Assembly: GCA_002748455.1 (NCBI GenBank)
Contig: PDSL01000038.1
Span: 1-36,058 of the forward strand
From: Ilumatobacter coccineus
GTDB lineage: Bacteria > Actinomycetota > Acidimicrobiia > Acidimicrobiales > Ilumatobacteraceae
DNA: 36,058 bases
Direction of reading: 5' to 3'
A program made the position numbers and the translations under genes. Below, one piece after another: positions 10,022 through 19,104 of the stretch; positions within the stretch are counted from its first letter, which is position 1; each line of letters starts with the position of its first letter. Below the pieces are notes generated by a model that was not told the origin of the DNA, searched no databases, and saw only the letters and a list, made by a program, of their open reading frames with translations.

Positions 10022-11202
10022 TGCGAGCGGTCACCGTCCCCTACGTCGGTGAGCTGAACCTGACCGATGTTGCCCGCGGTGATGGTTATCTCTTTGTGCG
10101 CGAGGGAGTGGGCATCGCCGGACGTGGAGTGGCGGCTCGGGTGCCGATCGATGAAGCGGTCGAATTTCTAGCTGCCATCGATCATCACGATCGGGTGGGC
10201 GAAACACCAGGACCGATCGCCATCGGAGCTGTGCCGTTCTTGCCTGGTTCATCTGCTGATCTGATCATTCCCGCAGTGATGGTCGGGCGTGATGCCAGTG
10301 GTCGGCAGTGGACCACCACGATCGACGACATCCCGCTCGACTCGGTGAGCTCGCCAACCCATCCGACACCGACGAGTCGATCGTGGACGATCGGTTCCGA
10401 TATCGACATCGATCACTATCTCACAGCGGTGATGACTGCCCGTGATGAAGTCGCTGCTGGCAATCTACGAAAAGCAGTCATCGCCCGCCCCATTCGGGTC
10501 TCCGCCGATGGACCGATCGACCTCCATGCAGTCTTACGACGACTGGAAGCCACTTTTCGGACCAGCTATCGATTCTCGATCGATGGCTTTATCGGTGCCT
10601 CGCCCGAGCTCTTGGTCTCGGTGAACGGCACCGCTGTCTCGTCGTTTCCCTTGGCAGGCACCACCCGCACCACTGGCGATGATGAGCTTGATGCTCGCCT
10701 GGCAGCTGAGCTGCATCGCAGTCCCAAGAACCGGATCGAACATGCAGCAGCGATCGAGATGGTGCGCGACACCTTGCTGCCCTATTGCAGCTATCTCGAT
10801 TGGACACCCAGCCCCGAAATCGTCAAGGTCGCCAATGTTCAACACTTGGGCTCGCGAGCTGAGGGGATGCTGTCGCGTCCCACCGCGACGGTCATCGACC
10901 TAGTGCGAGCGCTCCAACCGACTCCAGCGGTTGGTGGCTATCCACGCGACGATGCGATCGAGGTCATCCGGCGAGTGGAAGGGTTTGAACGCGGCCTCTA
11001 TGGAGGCGCGGTCGGCTGGTGTGATGGTTCGGGCAATGGGACCTGGGCGGTGTCGTTGCGCTGTGCTGAGTTCAGCGATGATCGCTGTTCAGCCCGCTTG
11101 GTGGCCGGCGGCGGCATCGTGGCCGATAGTGCTCCTGTGGAGGAGCTCGCTGAGACCCAGGCCAAGTTCCAAGCCATGTTGGGCGCGATTGTCCGCCCCT
11201 AG
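10021..11202 (+). CDS. menF: Isochorismate synthase
   Basis: Chorismate-binding C-terminus: ASPELLVSVNG, LAGTTRTTGDDELDARLAAELHRSPKNRIEHA, HLGSRAEGML, GGYPRDDAIEVIRRVEGFERGLYGGAVGW; start overlaps the menG stop. Confidence 0.92.
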   Translation: MRAVTVPYVGELNLTDVARGDGYLFVREGVGIAGRGVAARVPIDEAVEFLAAIDHHDRVGETPGPIAIGAVPFLPGSSADLIIPAVMVGRDASGRQWTTTIDDIPLDSVSSPTHPTPTSRSWTIGSDIDIDHYLTAVMTARDEVAAGNLRKAVIARPIRVSADGPIDLHAVLRRLEATFRTSYRFSIDGFIGASPELLVSVNGTAVSSFPLAGTTRTTGDDELDARLAAELHRSPKNRIEHAAAIEMVRDTLLPYCSYLDWTPSPEIVKVANVQHLGSRAEGMLSRPTATVIDLVRALQPTPAVGGYPRDDAIEVIRRVEGFERGLYGGAVGWCDGSGNGTWAVSLRCAEFSDDRCSARLVAGGGIVADSAPVEELAETQAKFQAMLGAIVRP

Positions 11203-11286
11203 ATCCGATCACTCGTCGCCAATTTCCACTGCCCTATCGCCGGTTCTTTAAGGATGCACCCCGCAGCTAGCAAGCTCACGCGATTC

Positions 11287-11311
11287 TTGGCACCCCTCAT
11301 TGGGGTGCCAA
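11287..11311 (-). terminator. Perfect 10-bp stem hairpin downstream of RTX1 (and of convergent menF)
   Basis: TTGGCACCCC-TCATT-GGGGTGCCAA. Confidence 0.6.
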
Positions 11312-11370
11312 CAACCATTCACACGTCTCTCACGATGTCCCTGCTCTCCAGCAGCACATCGCGCTGATGT

Positions 11371-12672
11371 TTAGGTATTTTCGCACATCACATAGGTGCT
11401 CTGCGCAAAGTTCGATGTACAACTATCAACCCCACTACCACCATGCAAATACCCAAACACCGCCGGCGTTGACACATCTTCAATCGTGTCCGCACCACGA
11501 CCACCATACGAATAATCCCGACCACGAGCACCCTTCAACACATCACGCCCATCATTCCCATACAACACATCAGAACCAGAACCACCATACAACCCATCAT
11601 TACCCCTACCACCATACAACTTGTCATTACCACCACCACCATACAACGCATCAGACTGCCAATGCCCCCTCATCACATCATCACCAGCCTCACCATACAT
11701 CGTATCCGCACCAGTACCACCAAACAAGTTATCAGCTCCATCACCACCCCACATCACATCTGCACCAGGATTCCCAACCATCTCATCATCACCTGAACCA
11801 CCGAGCACACGGTCGGCACCACCACCACCATACAGCTCATCATCACCGTCCCAGCCTGCGACGAAGTCATCGCCCGCATTACCGCTCAACACATCATCAC
11901 CATCTTCGCCGATCATATAATCATTACCGCTCCCACCATACAACGTATCATCACCATCATCGCCATACAGAGTGTCATCATCTAGTCCACCGAACAATGT
12001 ATCATCACCCTCCAACCCATCTAAATAATCATCACCAGATCCCCCATACAACCGATCATCATCACCCTGACCACTGCTACCGGGATACTCGTCACACTCC
12101 TCATATTCACAACGGCCATACAGGTTATCGTTGCCGTTGTTCCCACTCAACACATCATTCCCATACCCACCAACAAGAACATCATCACCATCACCACCAT
12201 ACAGCTCATCGTCATTGTAGTAACCGTATAACTCATCATCACCGCTGCCACCTTTCAACACATCATTGCCAGAGTATCCATCTAGCACGTCACTACCGTC
12301 ACCGCCGTCTAAGTAGTCATTACCAAAGTAACCAACTATCCGATCATTTCCAGCGCCACCATACAGCAAGTCATTCCCATCCCCACCAAACATGCTATCG
12401 GCCCCATCACCACCATCCACATAGTCATCACCATCGTCAACACAAACGATATCGTCACCTTCACCAGCGTAAACCGTGTCATTTCCACGACGCGCATAGA
12501 TGACATCATCGCCCGCTGTCCCATAGATAACATCATCACCATCAGTACCCACAATCGTCGCAACCTCACCAGAGCAAATGTATTGATCCGCTGTCGCGGG
12601 CGATGACACCGCCCCAACACCCAACAACAATCCCCCAACCACGATCGAACGCAACACCACACGTGTGCTCAT
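11371..12672 (-). CDS. Secreted RTX-type calcium-binding repeat protein (RTX1)
   Basis: N-terminal signal peptide (LRSIVVGGLLLGVGAVSSPATA) then many GGxGxDxUx-type nonapeptides (YGGSGNDY, LFGGLDDDTLYGDDGDDTLYGG) and a Cys-containing C-terminal cap. Confidence 0.92.
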   Translation of the reverse strand: MSTRVVLRSIVVGGLLLGVGAVSSPATADQYICSGEVATIVGTDGDDVIYGTAGDDVIYARRGNDTVYAGEGDDIVCVDDGDDYVDGGDGADSMFGGDGNDLLYGGAGNDRIVGYFGNDYLDGGDGSDVLDGYSGNDVLKGGSGDDELYGYYNDDELYGGDGDDVLVGGYGNDVLSGNNGNDNLYGRCEYEECDEYPGSSGQGDDDRLYGGSGDDYLDGLEGDDTLFGGLDDDTLYGDDGDDTLYGGSGNDYMIGEDGDDVLSGNAGDDFVAGWDGDDELYGGGGADRVLGGSGDDEMVGNPGADVMWGGDGADNLFGGTGADTMYGEAGDDVMRGHWQSDALYGGGGNDKLYGGRGNDGLYGGSGSDVLYGNDGRDVLKGARGRDYSYGGRGADTIEDVSTPAVFGYLHGGSGVDSCTSNFAQSTYVMCENT

Positions 12673-12702
12673 GACATCGCCCTTTCACTAGGCATCCATA
12701 AC

Positions 12703-12718
12703 GTTACCACATGGTAAC
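12703..12718. promoter_or_regulatory. Operator-like palindrome upstream of the RTX1 start
   Basis: GTTACCA-CA-TGGTAAC, 7-bp perfect arms, 30 bp upstream of the ATG at 12672. Confidence 0.4.
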
Positions 12719-12867
12719 ACCACCCTCGCACACCAAGCAAACCACCAACAAACGAGCGCCCACCCAACAGCACACACGATCGTTCGCACCCCACATCGAG
12801 ATACCAACAACCACTCACATGTCTCTCACGATGCCCCCCGCTCGTCAGCAGTACATCATGTGGATGT

Positions 12868-14028
12868 TTAGGTGTTTTCGCACCTCACGTAGGTGCTCTG
12901 CGCATAATTCGATGTACAACTATCAACCCCGCTGCCACCATGTAAATACCCAAACACCGCCGGCGTTGACACATCTTCAATCGTGTCCGCACCACGACCA
13001 CCATATAGCCGATCACTTCCACCATCACCATAAAGGTAGTCTTCTCCCCGGCGACCATAGATGACATCATCGCCGTCATCACCATAAATCACATCATTAC
13101 CTTTGCCGCCATACATCTTATCATCACCTAGGCCGCCAACCATCGTGTCAGGCTGCCAATGCCCATTCATCACATCATCACCAGCGCCACCATCCATCTC
13201 ATCCGCACCAGTACCACCAAACAAGTCGTCATTACCATCGCCACCATACATCTCATCTGTGCCAGGATTACCCACGATCTTGTCATTACCCGAATCACCC
13301 CACATCTGGTCGTTTCCGCCACCGCCATACATCTCATCATCACCCCAACTACCGACCGCATAATCGTTACCACTATTCCCGCTTAACACATCATCACCGC
13401 CTTCGCCATGCAGAGCATCATCACCGCTCCCACCATACAACGTGTCATCACCATCATCGCCCCAAAGCGCGTCGTCATCCAACCCACCAAACAACACATC
13501 ATCACCCTCCAGTCCATCTAAATAGTCATCGCCACTGCCACCATACAGACGATCAGTATCCACACGACCGTCATAGTTGTCACACTCACTGTATTCGCAA
13601 CGACCATACAGAGCATCCCGTCCGTTGCCCCCACTCAACACATCATTCCCATACCCACCAACAATAACATCATCACCACTACCACCATACAACCTATCGT
13701 CACCATCGTAACCCCCTAACACATCATCATCGTTGCCACCGGCAATATAGTCAACACCATCACCACCATATAAACTATCATCACCGTCGCCACCGCAAAC
13801 ACGATCATTACCTCCACCAGCGTATACCGTGTCATTTCCACCACCGGTATGGATGACGTCATTTCCGGCTGTCCCATACAACGTGTCGTTACCATTGGTA
13901 CCCACAATCGTCGCAACCTGACCATAACAGTAGACATCATCAGCTGCCGCAGCCGGCGACGACACCGCCCCAACACCCAACAACAACCCCCCAATCACCA
14001 TCGAACGGAACACCGCAGCTGCGCCCAT
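12868..14028 (-). CDS. Secreted RTX-type calcium-binding repeat protein (RTX2), paralogue of RTX1 (probable start at 14028)
   Basis: Same signal peptide (FRSMVIGGLLLGVGAVSSPAAA), nonapeptide repeats and C-terminal cap EDVSTPAVFGYLHGGSGVDSCTSNYAQSTYVRCENT as RTX1. Confidence 0.92.
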   Translation of the reverse strand: MGAAAVFRSMVIGGLLLGVGAVSSPAAAADDVYCYGQVATIVGTNGNDTLYGTAGNDVIHTGGGNDTVYAGGGNDRVCGGDGDDSLYGGDGVDYIAGGNDDDVLGGYDGDDRLYGGSGDDVIVGGYGNDVLSGGNGRDALYGRCEYSECDNYDGRVDTDRLYGGSGDDYLDGLEGDDVLFGGLDDDALWGDDGDDTLYGGSGDDALHGEGGDDVLSGNSGNDYAVGSWGDDEMYGGGGNDQMWGDSGNDKIVGNPGTDEMYGGDGNDDLFGGTGADEMDGGAGDDVMNGHWQPDTMVGGLGDDKMYGGKGNDVIYGDDGDDVIYGRRGEDYLYGDGGSDRLYGGRGADTIEDVSTPAVFGYLHGGSGVDSCTSNYAQSTYVRCENT

Positions 14029-14194
14029 GACATCGCCCCCCACTGGAAATATCGGAATAATATATATTAGCAGAACCGCTATACGCGAGTCAATCGCAGC
14101 AAAAGCATAATGTCTATTCGCCTCAAGCTATCTGAGTTGTCACCAAGTCGATAGCCGCTCAACTCTTACTACGCAAATTCAGCGCGTTGTGCGT

Positions 14195-14410
14195 TTAACG
14201 GATAGGCACCACGTCGTCATTACCAGCGAATAACCCGAGCTCCGATGTAGTGCGACACGTTCTCAAGCCGCCACGATCACCGGCAAGAGAATTCTCGACA
14301 TTGCTGCGGTACGGCCAATCGATTCCCCCGGTGACCATACACATCGTCGTTACCAAACACCCGAAGCCTCCCCTGAATCGACACATCGTGTCCGCACCGT
14401 CAGCGCCACG
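14195..14410 (-). pseudogene. Probable decayed remnant of a third RTX repeat gene
   Basis: Minus-strand fragments in different frames: GADGADTM (about 14383-14407), VFGNDDVYGHRG (about 14325-14360), LFAGNDDVV (about 14208-14235). Confidence 0.5.
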
Positions 14411-14495
14411 GCGCTCGACCGCGGCAACGTGGTTCGGACGGGCACGAGTGAACAGCGAGCTTGCGTCCACCACAAGACACCTTGGAGACCAGCGC

Positions 14496-16133
14496 CTAAT
14501 CGGTAATCGACCGGCGGGTAGTGAGAGTGTCGTGGACAGCTTGAACAAGACACCGATGGCTGGTCACATTGGCGGCTCGATCGCTCACCACCCTGGTCAC
14601 CGAGGGGCCAGGTGTGTGCAACCGATCAATCAGCTCATCGCGAGTGTTGACGGTGGTCGCATCGATCCGATGAGCCCGAGCAAGGGAGATGATGTCGGTT
14701 CCATGGGGCGTCCCAAAGAGCTCTTCAAACCGGCTGCGATTGAGATGGGTGGCCTGGGGCAGGAAGGAAAAGATGCCTCCGCCCCCATTGTCGATCACCA
14801 CAATGCGCAGATCGACTCCCCGATCGGTCAGCGCCAACAAGGCGTTCGCATCGTGAAGGAAGGCCAGATCGCCGATCAGAACAGCCACCGACCGACCGAC
14901 CAGGGCTCGCCCCACCGCGGTAGACACCACCCCATCGATTCCGTTTGCTCCCCGGTTGGCATGAGCCCGAGCTCGACGACCCCCGAACCATTCGATGTCC
15001 CGAACCGGCATTGACGATGACACCACCAGGTCGACATCGTCGGGCAGGGTGTCAGCGACCAGGCGAGCGATCGCTGGTTCGGATAGATCCCCTTGGCTGA
15101 GCAAGTCAGCAAGTACGCCCTCGGCGACCTGATCGGCGGTTATCCAGCCATCGAGCCATGACCGATCTGATGAACCCATCCATCCTTCAAGATCAGCGAG
15201 CTCAGCGGTGACGACCACATTGCGCTCTGGGTCGACCGTCCCCGGGCCGCCGATCTGGATGACCGGGACCGGCTCGCTCCACTGAGAGATCACCTTCGAA
15301 GCCGGAGCGCGACCAACCCGAACCACCAGGTCGGGAATCTGGTGCTGGGCGAAGCAGGGCTCTCGCACCAGAGCATCAGCGGTGACGACCGCCTGGGGAT
15401 GCCCGCGCAGCCCCGACAACGGATCAGCCAGGATCGGCCACCGAAGACGTTCGGCGAGGGCCCCGAGCTCGTTTGGGTCCACCCCTGACCGACCTCCAGC
15501 CACGATGATCCCCCGCTGGGTATCGGCATACCGACCGAGATCGATCGCCGGTCTGGCGGTCGACACCGACGAAACCGATGTGAGCGGCGGAGGAAGATGA
15601 CCGACCGTGCCCACCAGGGGTTCCCGGAACGGCAGATTGAGATGGGCTGGACCGTCGACAGCGAGTTGGGCGGCCTGCCGAGCAAGCGGCCGCCACGAGG
15701 CTGGATCGGCCTCATCAGGTGGTGGCACATCGCAAAACCAGCGCACTGCTGAGCCATAGAGCTCGATCTGATCGATCGTTTGTGGTGAACCGATCCCTCT
15801 CAGTTCCGGTGGCCGATCGGCAGTACAGACCAGGATCGGCACATTGGAGAGATCAGCTTCGACGACAGCAGGAAGATAATTGGCTGCTGCGGTGCCACTC
15901 GTGCAGATCAGCAGGGCTGGTGTTTCATCCAATCCAATGCCCAGGGCCACAAACCCAGCGGAACGCTCATCGAGGACGATATGGGTCGTCATCTCATCGC
16001 GTTCGGCCGCAGCGATCGCCAATGGCGTACTGCGTGATCCGGGAGAGATCACCGCATGGCGAAGTCCCTGGGCGATCCACTCGTCCACCAGGGTCGCACA
16101 AGCGGTGGCATTGGCGTTACCGATCGCGCTCAT
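14496..16133 (-). CDS. menD: 2-succinyl-5-enolpyruvyl-6-hydroxy-3-cyclohexene-1-carboxylate synthase
   Basis: ISPGSRSTPLAIAAAERDE, LDERSAGFVALGI, TSGTAAANYLPAVVEA, ThDP-binding LIGDLAFLHDANAL. Confidence 0.95.
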   Translation of the reverse strand: MSAIGNANATACATLVDEWIAQGLRHAVISPGSRSTPLAIAAAERDEMTTHIVLDERSAGFVALGIGLDETPALLICTSGTAAANYLPAVVEADLSNVPILVCTADRPPELRGIGSPQTIDQIELYGSAVRWFCDVPPPDEADPASWRPLARQAAQLAVDGPAHLNLPFREPLVGTVGHLPPPLTSVSSVSTARPAIDLGRYADTQRGIIVAGGRSGVDPNELGALAERLRWPILADPLSGLRGHPQAVVTADALVREPCFAQHQIPDLVVRVGRAPASKVISQWSEPVPVIQIGGPGTVDPERNVVVTAELADLEGWMGSSDRSWLDGWITADQVAEGVLADLLSQGDLSEPAIARLVADTLPDDVDLVVSSSMPVRDIEWFGGRRARAHANRGANGIDGVVSTAVGRALVGRSVAVLIGDLAFLHDANALLALTDRGVDLRIVVIDNGGGGIFSFLPQATHLNRSRFEELFGTPHGTDIISLARAHRIDATTVNTRDELIDRLHTPGPSVTRVVSDRAANVTSHRCLVQAVHDTLTTRRSITD

Positions 16134-16221
16134 CACCCTCTCCTCGATCTGTCTCGGTGTCGAATCACCGTCTTGACGATAGGCCCCCGCGGCCGGTTCG
16201 ATCGCGTCTTATGCTGGCCAG

Positions 16222-16992
16222 ATGACCCCTGTGCCGGCCGACGAGCATCTGGTCTTGCTCCACGGGTTCACCCAAACCCACCGTCATTGGCACCACACCG
16301 CCAGCCTGATCACCAAGGCGATCACTCCGCCACCGCGCCTGACCTTTGTCGATCTGGCCGGTCATGGGCTGTCGAGCGACGATCGGCCTGCCGACATCGT
16401 CGAGCTTGCCGGCCCGGTGATCGAACTGGCCGGACCCGGCACCTATGTGGGCTATTCGATGGGAGGACGGGTCGCCCTGACCGCGGCGGTCCAGCACCCC
16501 GGTTCGATCAAACGTCTGGTGGTGATCGGGGCCACCGCTGGGCTGGACACCCCTGATGAACGCCACCAGCGAATCGCCCACGACGATGCACTGGCCAACC
16601 AGGTCGTAGCTGAGGGGGTTGATGCCTTCCTCGATCGCTGGCTGACTGCTCCCCTCTTTGCCGGCTTGCCGCCCGACCCAACCGGCGATATCGAACGCCG
16701 ACGCAATACCGAGGCCGGTCTGGCCCACAGCCTGCGCTCGTATGGCACTGGCACCATGACGCCATTGTGGGATCGGCTTGGCGAGGTAGAGATCCCGGTC
16801 CTGGTTCTCGCCGGCGAACATGACAACAAGTTCACCGCGCTCGGCCAACGCCTCGCTCAACATCTGCCGTCAGCCACCTTCGACACGATCGCCGATGCCG
16901 GACACGCTGCCCATCTTGAACAGCCAGTAGCAACGGCAACCCGGATCGTCACATGGCTGACGACGACCGCCCGGGGATCATCACAGCGTTGA
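16222..16992 (+). CDS. menH: Alpha/beta hydrolase, probable SHCHC synthase (MenH-like)
   Basis: LHGFTQTHRHW, nucleophile elbow VGYSMGGR, C-terminal DAGHAAHLEQP; located between menD and menA. Confidence 0.8.
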   Translation: MTPVPADEHLVLLHGFTQTHRHWHHTASLITKAITPPPRLTFVDLAGHGLSSDDRPADIVELAGPVIELAGPGTYVGYSMGGRVALTAAVQHPGSIKRLVVIGATAGLDTPDERHQRIAHDDALANQVVAEGVDAFLDRWLTAPLFAGLPPDPTGDIERRRNTEAGLAHSLRSYGTGTMTPLWDRLGEVEIPVLVLAGEHDNKFTALGQRLAQHLPSATFDTIADAGHAAHLEQPVATATRIVTWLTTTARGSSQR

Positions 16993-17877
16993 GACCACCA
17001 AGCCCACAGTCAAGAGCGCGCCATACACCAGTTGGGTCATGCCGGTAGCGGCAAGAACTGGGACCAGATCGCTCCCCGTATCACCACGTCGGACCGCTCT
17101 GATCGGTCGCCAGGCAATCACCAGCGAGATCGCCGCCAACGCCGCCCAGGGCCGCATGAACGCGCTGACCACCGCCATCATGACCGCACCGACGATAAGG
17201 CCGACGAAGACCGCTCGAGCCCGACGATCACCGAGGCGAACCGCCAAGGTCATCTTGCCGGTCTCTCGATCAGTGGGGATGTCGCGCAAATTATTGATCA
17301 TCAGCAAGGCACAGGCGAGCAGGCCCACCCCCACCGATGCAGGCCAGACCACCCCGGGAAGGGCTTCGATAGCCAAGAACGTGGTGCCGACGGTGGCGAC
17401 CAGTCCGAAAAAGACAAAGACAAAGACTTCGCCGAGTCCGAGATAGCCATAGGGCTTGGGTCCGCCGGTATATCCCCACGCTGCCAAGATCGCCACCACA
17501 CCGATCGCCACCAGCCACCAGGAGGTTGCTGCGGCAGCGATCATTCCGATCACCCCGGCAAGAGCGAGGGCAGAGATCGCCGCGATCTTGACCGATCTGG
17601 GCGATGCGGTTCGCGACGCGACCAATCGCATCGGACCGACACGATCATCATCGGTGCCTCGAACCCCATCGCTGTAGTCGTTGGCGTAATTGACCCCGAT
17701 CTGGAGGAGGAGCGAAATCGCCAGCGCGGCGATCACCCGCCACCAGACCACCGCAGCACCCTCGTATCCCACGGCAGCACCGGCACCAACGGCGACCGGC
17801 ACCACGGCAGCGGGCAGGGTCCGGGGCCGAGCACCAGCGATCCAATCAGCGAGACGAGGGGTAGGCGTGTTCGACAT
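16981..17877 (-). CDS. menA: 1,4-dihydroxy-2-naphthoate polyprenyltransferase (real start at 17877, not 18894)
   Basis: WIAGARPRTLPAAVVPVAVG, NYANDYSDGVRGTDD, MINNLRDIPTDRETGKMTLAVRLG. Confidence 0.93.
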   Translation of the reverse strand: MSNTPTPRLADWIAGARPRTLPAAVVPVAVGAGAAVGYEGAAVVWWRVIAALAISLLLQIGVNYANDYSDGVRGTDDDRVGPMRLVASRTASPRSVKIAAISALALAGVIGMIAAAATSWWLVAIGVVAILAAWGYTGGPKPYGYLGLGEVFVFVFFGLVATVGTTFLAIEALPGVVWPASVGVGLLACALLMINNLRDIPTDRETGKMTLAVRLGDRRARAVFVGLIVGAVMMAVVSAFMRPWAALAAISLVIAWRPIRAVRRGDTGSDLVPVLAATGMTQLVYGALLTVGLVVSTL

Positions 17878-17970
17878 GTGCCCGCCATGATGGAGGCCGT
17901 GACGAGGCTTTCCCACCCTGGGATCAACAATTCGGCTCCGGAACCCGCCAATCGGTGATAAGAGAGACTG

Positions 17971-19104
17971 GTGCGCGAGCTCCTTGCCCTCGATCTTCCT
18001 GGCGGACCAGCCTTTGTTGCCGCGCTCGTACGAGCCTGGGATGACGGCGACGCGATCTTGCCGATCGATCAGCGTCTTCCCCGATCGGCCAAAGCCGAGC
18101 TTCTTGCCCGCATGGGAGCAACCCGAGTGGTCGAACCGGCTGGCACCACCCGACTCTCCGGTGGATGGCCAATCGAGCCGGGCGATGCCCTCGTGGTGGC
18201 CACCAGTGGCTCGACCGGCACCCCAAAGGGCGTGATCCTGACCCATGATGCGGTCGCGGCATCCGCCGAGGCGACCTCTCAACGCCTTGGGGTTGGCCCT
18301 GATGACCACTGGCTGGCGTGTTTGCCCCTCTCCCATGTGGGTGGATTGTCGGTGATCACACGAGCCCTCCACACCGGAACTCCGCTCACTGTGCATCCTG
18401 GCTTTGATCACCAAGCGGTGATGGCCAGTGGGGCCACCATGGTGTCCTTGGTGGCCACCACACTGGCCCGGATCGATCCCAGCGTGTTTCGCACCATCGT
18501 GATCGGGGGATCTCGCCCACCAGCCGAGCGCCCACCCAACTCGGTGGCCACCTATGGGATGACCGAAACCGGCAGCGGGGTCGTCTATGACGGGATGCCC
18601 CTTAAGGGGGTCAAGGTGCGCATCGTCGATGGACTCATCGAGCTGAACGGCCCCATGCTGTTGCGGGGCTATCGCGACGGCACCACCCCAATCGACGCTG
18701 ATGGCTGGTTGTCCACCGGCGATCTCGGACACCTCGACGACGACGGCGGTCTCCGGGTTGAGGGGCGAGCTGCCGATCTGATCATCACCGGCGGCGAAAA
18801 CGTGTGGCCTGAACCGGTCGAAGAGGCGATCCGCACCGAAGTGGGTGTCGCCGATGTCGCGGTCGTCGGCCGCGCCGATCCCGAATGGGGCCATGCGGTC
18901 ACCGCGGTCATCGTGCCGGTCGATCCCTCGATGCCACCCTCGCTCGACGCGATCCGCAACGGGGTGAAAGCTGTGCTTCCCGCCTATTGCGCTCCTCGCC
19001 GAATCGAATATGTCCGCGCCTTGCCCCGTACCGGATTGGGCAAATTACGCCGTCACGAAATCCCCGACGGGTCGTCGGCTGGCTCATCGGAACCGTTGGA
19101 TTGA
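17971..19104 (+). CDS. menE: o-succinylbenzoate-CoA ligase (AMP-binding)
   Basis: VATSGSTGTPKGV, TYGMTETGSG, STGDLGHLDDDGGLRVEGRAADLIITGGENVWP, LPRTGLGKLRRHEI. Confidence 0.9.
   Translation: MRELLALDLPGGPAFVAALVRAWDDGDAILPIDQRLPRSAKAELLARMGATRVVEPAGTTRLSGGWPIEPGDALVVATSGSTGTPKGVILTHDAVAASAEATSQRLGVGPDDHWLACLPLSHVGGLSVITRALHTGTPLTVHPGFDHQAVMASGATMVSLVATTLARIDPSVFRTIVIGGSRPPAERPPNSVATYGMTETGSGVVYDGMPLKGVKVRIVDGLIELNGPMLLRGYRDGTTPIDADGWLSTGDLGHLDDDGGLRVEGRAADLIITGGENVWPEPVEEAIRTEVGVADVAVVGRADPEWGHAVTAVIVPVDPSMPPSLDAIRNGVKAVLPAYCAPRRIEYVRALPRTGLGKLRRHEIPDGSSAGSSEPLD

Noticed and set aside
11367-12503. Plus-strand 378-aa His/Thr/Pro-rich ORF (HHHTTHH...)
   Set aside because: Antisense frame of the RTX1 repeat gene. 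Its composition is a by-product of GGT/GAT-rich RTX codons and there is no independent coding evidence.
11371-14028. CRISPR-like or satellite repeat array
   Set aside because: The periodicity is about 27 bp, coding and degenerate, with translated GGxGxDxUx nonapeptides. There are no spacers and no cas genes.
16981-18894. 637-aa minus ORF as one fusion protein
   Set aside because: Only the part from 17877 encodes MenA; the upstream section is antisense to menE with no recognisable domain.
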